Origin: Rubrivivax sp.
GTDB taxonomy: Bacteria > Pseudomonadota > Gammaproteobacteria > Burkholderiales > Burkholderiaceae_C
DNA: 32,775 nucleotides
Reading direction: 5' to 3'
Assembly: GCA_027489455.1 (NCBI GenBank)
Contig: JAIXZR010000074.1
Span: forward strand, 1-32,775
A program made the translations under genes and the position numbers. Under the pieces are notes generated by a model that saw only the letters and a list, made by a program, of their open reading frames with translations, ran no database searches and was not told the DNA's origin. This document shows positions 24,945-32,775 of the stretch, in pieces. The stretch's first letter is position 1; every line of letters starts with the position of its first letter.

Positions 24945-25777
24945 GCGGCCTGCTGAAGCTGGCCCTGGGCCTGGCGCTGGCCTACGGCCTGGTGTTGGCC
25001 CTGCTGTGGTGGGGGCAGGAAAGGCTGCTCTTCCTGCCAGAGCGGCTGCCGGCCGACCATCGCTTCGAGGTCGGTGCCGATGTCGTGGAGACCTGGGTGG
25101 ACGTGCCTGGCGCACGGCTGAACGCGCTGCACCTGCGCAACCCGCAGCCGGTGGGTGTGGTGTTCTTCGTGCACGGCAATGCCGGCAGCCTGGCAAGCTG
25201 GTTCGTGGACACCGACTTCTACCGCCGGGCCAACGTCGATCTGTTCATGTTCGATTTCCGCGGCTACGGCAAGAGCAGCGGCCGCATCAGCAGCGAAGCG
25301 CAGCTGCATGCCGACGTCCGCGCCGCCTGGGACAGCATCGCGCCGCGCTACGCTGGCATGCGACGGGTCTTCTACGGCCGGTCGCTGGGCAGCGGGCTGG
25401 CGGCGCATCTGGCGGCACAGGTTCAGCCCGAGCAGCTGGTGCTGGTCTCGCCCTACACCCGCATGACGGACGTGGCGCGCCTGCACTACCCCTGGGTGCC
25501 CGGCGCGCTGCTGCGCTACCCGCTGCAGACCGACCGCGTGCTGCCGCAGGTGCAGGGTGCGGTGCTGCTGGCGCATGGCGGGCGGGACGAGGTGATCCCA
25601 CCCAGCCACAGCAGCGCGCTACAGGCGCTGCGCCCGCAATCGACGCTGCTGCTGGTGCCCGAGGCGGGGCATGGCGACATCCACGACTTCCCAGTCTTCC
25701 GCCAGGCCGTGGCCGCCGCCATGCGCGGCCCGGCGGCAGCGCGCGAAGAGGCCGCTGCGCCCGCGCGTCAGCCCTGA
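24941..25777 (+). CDS. Membrane-anchored alpha/beta hydrolase (BEM46/ABHD-like)
   Basis: The 278-residue protein starts at a GTG overlapping the MFS stop (GTGA). An N-terminal membrane helix ([21 protein letters not shown]) is followed by the alpha/beta hydrolase fold: oxyanion segment [14 protein letters not shown], the strand [13 protein letters not shown], nucleophile Ser148 in YGRSLGSG, the acid in [10 protein letters not shown] and the base in [10 protein letters not shown]. This wording matches the BEM46/YfhR serine hydrolases, whose substrates are mostly unknown. The 3' end overlaps the convergent rlmB stop by 10 bases. Confidence 0.9.
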   Translation: MSGLLKLALGLALAYGLVLALLWWGQERLLFLPERLPADHRFEVGADVVETWVDVPGARLNALHLRNPQPVGVVFFVHGNAGSLASWFVDTDFYRRANVDLFMFDFRGYGKSSGRISSEAQLHADVRAAWDSIAPRYAGMRRVFYGRSLGSGLAAHLAAQVQPEQLVLVSPYTRMTDVARLHYPWVPGALLRYPLQTDRVLPQVQGAVLLAHGGRDEVIPPSHSSALQALRPQSTLLLVPEAGHGDIHDFPVFRQAVAAAMRGPAAAREEAAAPARQP

Positions 25778-26514
25778 CGCCGCTGGCGCAGGGCTTCGTA
25801 GAGGCACACCGCCGACGCCACCGACACGTTGAGGCTTTCCACCGCACCCGCCATCGGGATGCGCAACAGCTGGTCGCAGGTCCTGCGCGTGAGCTGGCGC
25901 ATGCCCGTGCCCTCGGCGCCCAGCACCAGGGCCACGGGGCCGCGCAGATCGGCGTCGTACAGCGTGGCCTCGGCGTCGTCGCTGAAGCCGATCACCCGCA
26001 CGTCGCGTTCCTTCAGCTCGTTCAGGCTGCGGGCGAGGTTGGTCACCATCAGGTAAGGCACGGTCTCGGCTGCCCCGCTGGCCACCTTGGCCACGGTGGC
26101 GTTCAGGCCCACGGCGTGGTCCTTGGGCGCCAGTACCGCATGCGCGCCGGCACCGTCGGCCACGCGCAGGCAGGCGCCCAGGTTGTGCGGGTCGGTCACG
26201 CCGTCCAGCGCGAGCAGCAGCGGCGCGCCGGCGGCCGGGTCCAGCGCATCGAGCACGGCGTCCAGCGAATGCTGCTGCGGCACCGGTGCCACACGTGCCA
26301 CCACGCCCTGGTGACGCGGGGTGCCGGCCAGGCGTGAGAGATGGTCGTCGCTGCTGTCCACCAGCTTGGCGCCGGCTTCCTGTGCGCGGCTGACGAATTG
26401 GCGCATGCGCGCGTCGCGCCGGCCGCTGTCCACATGCACGTCGATGACGGAGCCGGGCGCCGTCTTCAGGCGCACGGTGACGGCATGAAAGCCGAAGAGG
26501 ATCTTGGTGCTCAT
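25768..26514 (-). CDS. rlmB: 23S rRNA (guanosine-2251-2'-O)-methyltransferase RlmB
   Basis: The 248-residue SPOUT (TrmH-like) enzyme methylates G2251 in the peptidyl-transferase P loop of 23S rRNA. An N-terminal substrate-binding domain ([18 protein letters not shown]) precedes the knotted catalytic domain. Motif 1 is [28 protein letters not shown], motif 2 is [15 protein letters not shown] and motif 3 is [28 protein letters not shown]. Length and motifs are those of the family. It ends inside the 3' end of the convergent hydrolase gene. Confidence 0.94.
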   Translation of the reverse strand: MSTKILFGFHAVTVRLKTAPGSVIDVHVDSGRRDARMRQFVSRAQEAGAKLVDSSDDHLSRLAGTPRHQGVVARVAPVPQQHSLDAVLDALDPAAGAPLLLALDGVTDPHNLGACLRVADGAGAHAVLAPKDHAVGLNATVAKVASGAAETVPYLMVTNLARSLNELKERDVRVIGFSDDAEATLYDADLRGPVALVLGAEGTGMRQLTRRTCDQLLRIPMAGAVESLNVSVASAVCLYEALRQRRQG

Positions 26515-26524
26515 GCGGCCGATG

Positions 26525-27280
26525 CTATCCGGCGGCCCTGCCCGCCCCCAGCGCCATCCAGGCCAGGATGCCGCCGATCAGCACCGGCTGGTGCACCATG
26601 TAGAAGCTGAGAGACCAGCGCCCCAGCAGCGCCAACGGCTGCAGCAACGCCGGCAAGCCCCCCTGCAGCAAGCCGGCCCCCGGCCGCCCGGCCGCCCGCG
26701 CCAGCAGCCAGCGCCCCGCTGCCAATCCCCACAGCATCACGCCCAGCCAGGGCAGCACGGGCACGTAGTCTTCGGTGATGGGCTTGCGCGTCACCAGGCC
26801 CACCCAGTTCGTCCAGCGGGTGTCGAACACCGGGTGCTGGGCCCAATGCGGCAACAGCAGGGCCAATGCCCCCAGCAGCAGCAGCAGCCAGGGCGGCCGC
26901 GGTGCCAGCGCGCGGCACAGCAGCAGCATCACCGCGATGCCATGCAGCACGCCGAAACTGATCCAGCTGCGCGGGAACATCCATGCCGACCCGGCGCTGA
27001 CCAGCACCGCGCACCCGGCCACCTGCAGCCAGCGACGCCAGAAACGTGGCCAGCCCTGCCCGGCCTGCCAGGCCACGGCTTGCGACAGGCCGGCCGTGAA
27101 CAGGAACAGGCTGACGATGGCCGTGCGCTGCCCCGTCCACAGCGTGTCGCCGTAGAAGTCTTGCCGCGGCTGCAGCAGCCCGTAGTGGTTCAGGTCGAAG
27201 GCGAAGTGGAAACCTGCCATCCAGACGATGGCCAGGCCGCGCAAGGCGTCGATGCGATCGAAACGATCCGGCATGCTCAT
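26525..27280 (-). CDS. DUF1624 / heparan-alpha-glucosaminide N-acetyltransferase-like membrane protein
   Basis: The 251-residue protein has about seven to eight hydrophobic helices. The N-terminus [31 protein letters not shown] is the hallmark of the DUF1624 acyltransferase-like family, with the conserved His in the FHFAFDLN segment. The C-terminus has [20 protein letters not shown], the typical last helix of such acyltransferases. It may acylate a sugar at the membrane, but the substrate is unknown. The ATG at 27280 overlaps the stop of the RES toxin gene (ATGA), so it is translated with the toxin-antitoxin pair, an odd association. Confidence 0.87.
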   Translation of the reverse strand: MSMPDRFDRIDALRGLAIVWMAGFHFAFDLNHYGLLQPRQDFYGDTLWTGQRTAIVSLFLFTAGLSQAVAWQAGQGWPRFWRRWLQVAGCAVLVSAGSAWMFPRSWISFGVLHGIAVMLLLCRALAPRPPWLLLLLGALALLLPHWAQHPVFDTRWTNWVGLVTRKPITEDYVPVLPWLGVMLWGLAAGRWLLARAAGRPGAGLLQGGLPALLQPLALLGRWSLSFYMVHQPVLIGGILAWMALGAGRAAG

Positions 27281-27984
27281 GCCGTTTTCTCGTAGACGTC
27301 GCTGAAGCCGCGGCCGTCCCAGGCATAGAGCAGGTACGCCGCATGCACGCAATGCTGGGCGCCGCGCGGGTGGAACAAGCCCACGCACTGCCCGCGCGGC
27401 TGCCGCACGCTGCGGTAGACCACGCCTGCCGAGCCCTGGGCCTGCAGCTGGCTGCCCAGCGCGCGGGATGCGGCGTAGCTGTCGGGGTCGTAGACGGCGG
27501 GCGGCACGCTGCCAGCCGGGCGCAGGTCGTGCAAGGTGGCATCGATCTGCACGCTGTACAGGCGCATCGGCAGGTGGGCTGGCGGCTGCTGGGTGGCTGC
27601 CATGAAGCGGGCGTGGTGAAACCGGGTCTCGGCCAGCGCCGTGGCGCGGTCGCGGGCGGCGTAGAACATGCCGTAGCGGCCATCGGAAAACCGGCTGCCC
27701 AGCGGGTTGACATGCGTGAAGGCGGCCATGATGGGGCCACTGCCGGGCCCGTACAGCCGTTGCTCGGGCGGCACGCGCGCGACTTCACCCAGGTCTTCGC
27801 GCGCACGCTCGTTGGTCATGGCTTCCAGCGCGTAGAGGGCGTCGAAATCGGCCGCGCTGGCGACGCGGTCGAACAGGTTCACCGACGGGTAGCGCGTGGG
27901 CACGATGCGGCAGGCATCGACCCAGCGCACGCGGCGCAGTGCGATGCCGGCTGCGGCGGCAGGCCGGTCAGGACCAGCCGCCAC
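27277..27984 (-). CDS. RES-domain toxin of a type II toxin-antitoxin system
   Basis: The 235-residue protein carries the whole RES domain: RIVPTRYPSVNLFDRVASAADFDAL, EAMTNERARE, FTHVNPLGSRFSDGRYGMFYAARDRATALAETRFH, and VYRSVRQPRGQCVGLFHPR. RES toxins characterised so far degrade NAD+ by an ADP-ribosyltransferase-like fold. The conserved Arg, Tyr and Glu positions appear in the R-x-V-P-x-R-Y, G-x-F-Y-A-A and A-x-A-E-T segments. The GTG start (27984) lies inside the 3' end of the antitoxin gene, a 17-base overlap. All expected motifs are intact, so the toxin is probably active. Confidence 0.92.
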   Translation of the reverse strand: MAAGPDRPAAAAGIALRRVRWVDACRIVPTRYPSVNLFDRVASAADFDALYALEAMTNERAREDLGEVARVPPEQRLYGPGSGPIMAAFTHVNPLGSRFSDGRYGMFYAARDRATALAETRFHHARFMAATQQPPAHLPMRLYSVQIDATLHDLRPAGSVPPAVYDPDSYAASRALGSQLQAQGSAGVVYRSVRQPRGQCVGLFHPRGAQHCVHAAYLLYAWDGRGFSDVYEKTA

Positions 27985-28438
27985 TGCGCACGCTGTCCAG
28001 GTAGCGCCGGACGAGGTTCAGGTCGCTGACATTGCCACCCAGCATTCGCGCCAGTGCCGTGCCCCCCGCAAAGGGGCCGGCCTGGTTGGGCTGCCGCACC
28101 CAGGCGTCGGCCGCAGCGGCGTCGGGCAGCAGGATCTGCAGGCTCTTGTAGATCCCCAGGAGGTTGGACAGACGTTCCAGCGTGTCGCGCGGCAGGTTGG
28201 CGCGATCGGGGTGCTTGCGCCAGGAAAAGAAAGTGGAACGCGGCGGCTGGCCCAGCAGGCACAGCTGCTCATCCACCGACAGGCCCCAGGCCAGGGCAAT
28301 GGCTTCAAATGCCCGCAGGCCCGCCGCCGCCATGGCCGCCGGCCCGGGGGCTGCGGCAGCCAGCTCTGCGCCACCGCGGCGCGCGAGGCGGGCGGCAGCG
28401 TAGGGCGAAACGGCTTCGGCAATCTTGATGACAGGCAT
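27968..28438 (-). CDS. Xre/MbcA/ParS-type antitoxin (DUF2384) partner of the RES toxin
   Basis: The 156-residue protein has an N-terminal Xre-like DNA-binding region (FEAIALAWGLSVDEQLCLLGQPPRSTFFSWRK) and the C-terminal toxin-binding DUF2384 region, with DTLERLSNLLGIYKSLQILLP, then AWVRQPNQAGPFAGGTALARMLGG. That last segment is the family hallmark. It binds and inhibits the RES toxin and usually represses its own promoter. The ATG at 28438 follows an AT-rich leader. The gene comes first in the operon and overlaps the toxin start by 17 bases. Confidence 0.93.
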   Translation of the reverse strand: MPVIKIAEAVSPYAAARLARRGGAELAAAAPGPAAMAAAGLRAFEAIALAWGLSVDEQLCLLGQPPRSTFFSWRKHPDRANLPRDTLERLSNLLGIYKSLQILLPDAAAADAWVRQPNQAGPFAGGTALARMLGGNVSDLNLVRRYLDSVRSGGWS

Positions 28439-28466
28439 GTTTTGTCTGATTCTGGATCCTAATTTG

Positions 28467-28495
28467 AACTTAATCTCGATTTGGATTTCCGTCAA
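28467..28495 (-). promoter_or_regulatory. Possible autoregulated promoter of the toxin-antitoxin operon
   Basis: The 28439-28500 stretch is clearly AT-richer than its surroundings. On the minus strand TTGACG (28495-28490) and a weak TAAGTT (28472-28467) are 17 bp apart. The spacer holds the palindrome AATCTCGATT (28472-28481). An ATTTG-A/G-A motif recurs at 28462 and 28479, which could be operator half-sites for the antitoxin. Confidence 0.35.
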
Positions 28496-28579
28496 GTCCA
28501 TAGCCCGTGGCCAGACCGCGGGTGGCCGGCATCTCGAACACCCTGGCCAGACCTTCCGGCAAGCCCTATCGTGCCAGGC

Positions 28580-29074
28580 ATGACCACGCATCCCGGCACC
28601 CGCCCGCGGCGCTCTGACGCCGAACAGCAGCGCATCGACCAGGCCCTGACCGAACTGTTCGAGCAACGCATCACCTTCAACCAGACGCTGGGCCTGAAGA
28701 TCGAGTGCGTCCGCGCCGGCGAAGTGCGCGCCCGGCTGGCCATGCGGCCTGAATTGGTAGGGCACCACGCCTATGGCCGCCTGCACGGGGGCGTGACTTC
28801 TGCCGTGCTGGACGCGATGGGCGGGCTGGCGCTGATGGCCGCCATCGCCGAGCACCATGCCGAAGAGACCTGCCCGCAGGTGCTGCAGCGCTTCATGAAG
28901 ATGGCCACCATCGATCTGCGCGTGGACTACCTGCGCCCCGGCCTGGGGGCCTACTTCGTGGCCACGGCCGAAGTCACCCGCCTGGGCGGGCGCCTGGGGT
29001 CGACCCAGATGCGGCTGCACAGCGACGCCGGCAGCCTGGTGGCGACAGCCGCAGCCGCGTATGTGGTGGCCTGA
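28580..29074 (+). CDS. Hotdog-fold thioesterase (PaaI/YigI-like)
   Basis: The 164-residue protein has the acyl-CoA thioesterase hotdog fold. The central helix and active-site loop are GRLHGGVTSAVLDAMGGLALMAAI, followed by MATIDLRVDYLRPGLGAYFVATAEVTRLGGRLGSTQMRL, typical of PaaI/YigI proteins. It would hydrolyse a cytoplasmic acyl-CoA of unknown chain type. The chosen ATG (28580) gives the usual family length; the upstream frame is open from 28481 but overlaps the divergent antitoxin promoter. Confidence 0.88.
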   Translation: MTTHPGTRPRRSDAEQQRIDQALTELFEQRITFNQTLGLKIECVRAGEVRARLAMRPELVGHHAYGRLHGGVTSAVLDAMGGLALMAAIAEHHAEETCPQVLQRFMKMATIDLRVDYLRPGLGAYFVATAEVTRLGGRLGSTQMRLHSDAGSLVATAAAAYVVA

Positions 29075-29172
29075 TGCCGGCCATGGCACTGACGGCCTTG
29101 GGCTTGAGTCAGGCCGGCCCATCCCCATCTCCCCCCAACAGCGGGATGCCCCGCACCTGGAGCCCCGAGCCC

Positions 29173-30297
29173 ATGAACAGCACTTTTCTCCAGCACCCTT
29201 TGGCCCGCCTGGCCGCAGTGATCGGCACTGGCGTGGCCTGCGCCGCAATGGCGCTGCTGGCCTGGCCGGCGATCGTCCACAGCCGGGCCGATGCCGCCCC
29301 CCGGGCGGTGACGCCGCGTGGCCCGCTGGCAGCCGACGAACTGGCCCATGTCGAACTCTTCAAGCGCGCATCGCCCTCGGTCGTGCACATCACCACCCTG
29401 GCAGTGCAGCGCGACATGTTCTCGATGAACACGCAGCAGGTGCCGCGGGGCACTGGCACCGGCTTCGTCTGGGACGAGGCCGGCCACATCGTCACCAACT
29501 TCCACGTCATCCAGGGCGGCAGTGGCGCGCGCGTCACGCTGGCCGACCAGACCACCATCGACGCGCAACTGATCGGCGCCTTCCCCGACCGTGATCTGGC
29601 CGTGCTGAAGGTCGACCTGCCGCGCGCCAAGTTGCCGCCCCTGGCCATCGGCGCCAGCCGCGACCTGCTGGTGGGCCAGCGGGTGTACGCCATCGGCAAC
29701 CCCTTCGGCCTGGACCAGACGCTCACCATCGGCATCGTGAGTGCGCTCAACCGCGAGATCGAATCCTTCAACCAGCGCACGATCCGGGGCGTGATCCAGA
29801 CCGATGCCGCCATCAACCCCGGCAACTCGGGCGGGCCCTTGCTGGATTCGGCCGGCCGGTTGATCGGCGTCAACACGCAGATCGCCAGCCCCAGCGGCGC
29901 CAGCGCCGGCATCGGCTTTGCGATCCCGGTCGACGAAGTCAACCGCATCGTGCCGCGCCTGATCCGCGACGGGCGCTATGTGCGGCCGACCTTGGGCGTG
30001 TCGGCAGCCCCGTCCGGCGTGCAGCAGGCGCTGAAGCTGCCACGCGGCGTCGCGCTGGTGGATGTCGCCGCCGGCAGCCCCGCCGCGCGCGCCGGTCTGC
30101 AGCCGTTCCGCCGCGGTGCGCGTGGCGAAGTCGTGGGCGGCGACGTCATCACCGCCGTCAACGACGAACCCGTGGCCGACATGGACGACATGCTGGCCCA
30201 GCTGGAAAGGCGCCAGGCCGGCGACAGCGTCAGCCTCACCGTCTGGCGCGGCGGCCAGACGCGCAAGCTGGCGGTGGTGCTGGGCAACGGGAACTGA
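29173..30297 (+). CDS. DegS/HtrA-like periplasmic serine protease with one PDZ domain
   Basis: The 374-residue protein is anchored by an N-terminal helix (LAAVIGTGVACAAMALLAWPAIV). The trypsin-like domain has His111 (TNFHVI), Asp141 (DRDLAVLKV) and Ser219 (GNSGGPLL). One PDZ domain follows (VRPTLGVSAAPSG, then GVALVDVAAGSPAARAGLQP and VVGGDVITAVNDEPVAD). A membrane anchor plus one PDZ domain is the DegS layout, although function in sigma-E signalling cannot be assumed. ATG 29173 is chosen because GGAG precedes it and the membrane helix follows soon after; an ATG at 29074 overlapping the thioesterase stop would add 33 unpromising residues. Confidence 0.9.
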   Translation: MNSTFLQHPLARLAAVIGTGVACAAMALLAWPAIVHSRADAAPRAVTPRGPLAADELAHVELFKRASPSVVHITTLAVQRDMFSMNTQQVPRGTGTGFVWDEAGHIVTNFHVIQGGSGARVTLADQTTIDAQLIGAFPDRDLAVLKVDLPRAKLPPLAIGASRDLLVGQRVYAIGNPFGLDQTLTIGIVSALNREIESFNQRTIRGVIQTDAAINPGNSGGPLLDSAGRLIGVNTQIASPSGASAGIGFAIPVDEVNRIVPRLIRDGRYVRPTLGVSAAPSGVQQALKLPRGVALVDVAAGSPAARAGLQPFRRGARGEVVGGDVITAVNDEPVADMDDMLAQLERRQAGDSVSLTVWRGGQTRKLAVVLGNGN

Positions 30298-30380
30298 CCG
30301 CGGGGCTGTCGTCTCTGAAAGATCCGCGCGACCAGGCCGACTGAGACCTTCCTGCCACCACCGCACAGGCCTCAACTGCC

Positions 30381-30890
30381 ATGAACCGCCGCTACACCAT
30401 GCGATTTCTCTCCCTCTTCGGCCTGGGCCTGGGTGCCCGCAGCGGCCACGCCGCACCGCCCGCCCCCGGCGCCCAGGCTGGCACCCCGGCGGCCGCGCCC
30501 GCGGTGCGGATGACCGATGCCGAATGGCAACAGCGCCTGCCCGCCGCCGCCTACCGCGTGCTGCGCCAGGAAGGCACCGAGGCACCGGGCAGCAGCCCGC
30601 TGAACCGCGAGAAGCGCCGTGGCACCTACCACTGCGCCGGCTGCGATGCGCCGCTGTTTTCGTCCGAGGCCAAGTACGAAAGCGGCACCGGCTGGCCCAG
30701 CTTTCACACGCCGCTGCCCGCCGCGCTGGGGACGAAGACGGACTTCAAGCTGATCCTGCCCCGCACCGAATACCACTGCGCGCGCTGCGGCGGTCACCAG
30801 GGGCATGTCTTCGACGACGGCCCACGGCCCAGTGGCAAGCGCTACTGCAACAACGGCGTGGCGCTGAAGTTCGCGCCCGCGGCGGCATGA
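30381..30890 (+). CDS. msrB: Peptide-methionine (R)-S-oxide reductase MsrB, probably exported
   Basis: The 169-residue enzyme reduces the R form of methionine sulfoxide in proteins. The zinc site is C-x2-C twice (Cys85, Cys88 and Cys133, Cys136), and the catalytic Cys156 lies in RYCNNGVALKF. The usual family wording there is R-x-C-x-N-S, so the Gly after Asn is unusual. TYHCAGCDAPLFSSEAKYESGTGWPSF is typical. The N-terminal MNRRYTMRFLSLFGLGLGARSGHA looks like a signal segment, which suggests a periplasmic enzyme. It overlaps msrA by 4 bases and forms an exported repair pair with it. Confidence 0.93.
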   Translation: MNRRYTMRFLSLFGLGLGARSGHAAPPAPGAQAGTPAAAPAVRMTDAEWQQRLPAAAYRVLRQEGTEAPGSSPLNREKRRGTYHCAGCDAPLFSSEAKYESGTGWPSFHTPLPAALGTKTDFKLILPRTEYHCARCGGHQGHVFDDGPRPSGKRYCNNGVALKFAPAAA

Positions 30891-31498
30891 GGCCGGGCCG
30901 TCGCGCCGGGCTGGCCGCCCTGTTGGCGGGGGGCCTGGCGGGCCTGTTCATCGCCCCGGGTGCCTGGGCCCAGGCCACCGCCAAGGCCACGTTTGCGGTC
31001 GGCTGCTTCTGGTGCGTGGAAGCCGATTTCGACAAGGTGCCCGGGGTGCTGTCCACCACCTCGGGCTACATCGGCGGCACGGTGCCTAACCCCAGCTACG
31101 AGCAGGTGTCATCCAAACGCACGGGCCACGCCGAGGCGGTGGAGATCGTCTTCGACCCGGCCAAGGTGAGCTATGCCACGCTGGTGAGCCACTTCTGGCG
31201 CACGATCGACCCGACCACCGTGGACCGTCAGTTCTGCGACACCGGGTCCCCCTATCGCACCGCCATCTTCACCCACGACGCCGAGCAGGCCGCCGTGGCG
31301 CGGCGATCCCTGGAGGAGCTGAACAAGACCAAGCCGTTCAAGGACCCGATCGTTACCACCGTGCAGCCGGCGACCACCTTCTACCCTGCCGAAGGCTACC
31401 ACCAGGATTACTACAAGAAGAACCCGGTGCGCTACGCCTACTACCGCGCCAGTTGCGGCCGCGATGCGCGGCTGGAGCAACTGTGGGGCCGGCGCTGA
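30887..31498 (+). CDS. msrA: Peptide-methionine (S)-S-oxide reductase MsrA, exported
   Basis: The 203-residue enzyme reduces the S form of methionine sulfoxide. A clear Sec signal peptide (LAALLAGGLAGLFIAPGAWAQA) precedes the catalytic motif GCFWC (Cys40, Cys43). Further family segments are TTSGYIGGTVPNPSYEQVSSKRTGHAEAVEIVFDP, FWRTIDPTTVDRQFCDTGSPYRTAIF and EGYHQDYYKKNP, and a resolving Cys lies near the C-terminus (RASCGRD). ATG 30887 overlaps the msrB stop as ATGA. Together the two would repair oxidised periplasmic proteins. Confidence 0.95.
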   Translation: MRPGRRAGLAALLAGGLAGLFIAPGAWAQATAKATFAVGCFWCVEADFDKVPGVLSTTSGYIGGTVPNPSYEQVSSKRTGHAEAVEIVFDPAKVSYATLVSHFWRTIDPTTVDRQFCDTGSPYRTAIFTHDAEQAAVARRSLEELNKTKPFKDPIVTTVQPATTFYPAEGYHQDYYKKNPVRYAYYRASCGRDARLEQLWGRR

Positions 31499-31534
31499 GG
31501 CCCCGCCCAATTGCCCATCGCGCGATGAATTGAA

Positions 31535-31556
31535 ACGGGGCGCCCAGGCGCCCCGT
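31535..31556. terminator. Bidirectional hairpin terminator between msrA and rhlE
   Basis: A perfect 10-bp inverted repeat, ACGGGGCGCC and GGCGCCCCGT, surrounds CA. It lies 37 bp after the msrA stop and 35 bp after the rhlE stop. Minus-strand transcription meets TTTCAATTCA after the stem, a weak T-rich tail. Confidence 0.65.
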
Positions 31557-31590
31557 GTTCGATCAACGCAGCACGATCACTGCAGCACGA

Positions 31591-32775
<1,185 letters not shown>

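Overview
The DNA is GC-rich (about two-thirds or more G+C by eye) and almost fully coding. The gene set points to a betaproteobacterium of the order Burkholderiales, probably near the Rubrivivax/Roseateles group. Pointers are the Mrp-type antiporter, a class I fumarase, PrpE, the gloB/methyltransferase/rnhA neighbourhood, RhlE, and above all genes of anoxygenic photosynthesis. The order is inferred from gene content, not from any search.

Layout. 1-6.7 kb: the 5' part of a cation/proton antiporter subunit, fumarase, a YciO/Sua5-like protein, and an acuI-prpE pair that would convert acrylyl-CoA and propionate to propionyl-CoA. 6.8-7.4 kb: an exported NlpC/P60 peptidase. 7.5-11.7 kb: the most distinctive part, a minus-strand group of exported redox proteins. 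It holds a tetraheme reaction-centre cytochrome (pufC), a HiPIP, a DUF1566 protein, a monoheme cytochrome c and a probable Tat-exported calcineurin-like phosphoesterase. A CbbR-like LysR gene diverges from it. 12.7-18.1 kb: moaA and a two-gene RND efflux system. 18.2-22.6 kb: rnhA, a methyltransferase, gloB, mltD and a DUF1993 gene. 22.8-26.5 kb: a coupled hydroxyacid dehydrogenase / MFS / alpha-beta hydrolase operon, then rlmB. 26.5-28.4 kb: an Xre-RES toxin-antitoxin pair overlapping a DUF1624 membrane protein gene. 28.6-31.5 kb: a hotdog thioesterase, a DegS/HtrA-like protease and an exported msrB-msrA pair. 31.6 kb to the end: the C-terminal part of rhlE.

Main result. The pufC promoter carries two TGT-N12-ACA palindromes exactly 8 bp apart, covering a plausible sigma-70 promoter. 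This is the classical architecture of PpsR/CrtJ repressor sites. The encoded cytochrome keeps all four heme motifs and the axial-ligand spacing known from Blastochloris viridis, so it looks functional. No pufBALM genes are next to it. Instead it follows a terminated operon ending in a HiPIP, a known electron donor to such cytochromes. Together with the SoxA-like cytochrome, the phosphoesterase and the CbbR-like regulator, this suggests a photosynthetic electron-input module that I do not recognise as a described unit. The function of the whole group is inference.

No tRNA, rRNA, insertion sequence, CRISPR array or prophage gene was seen.
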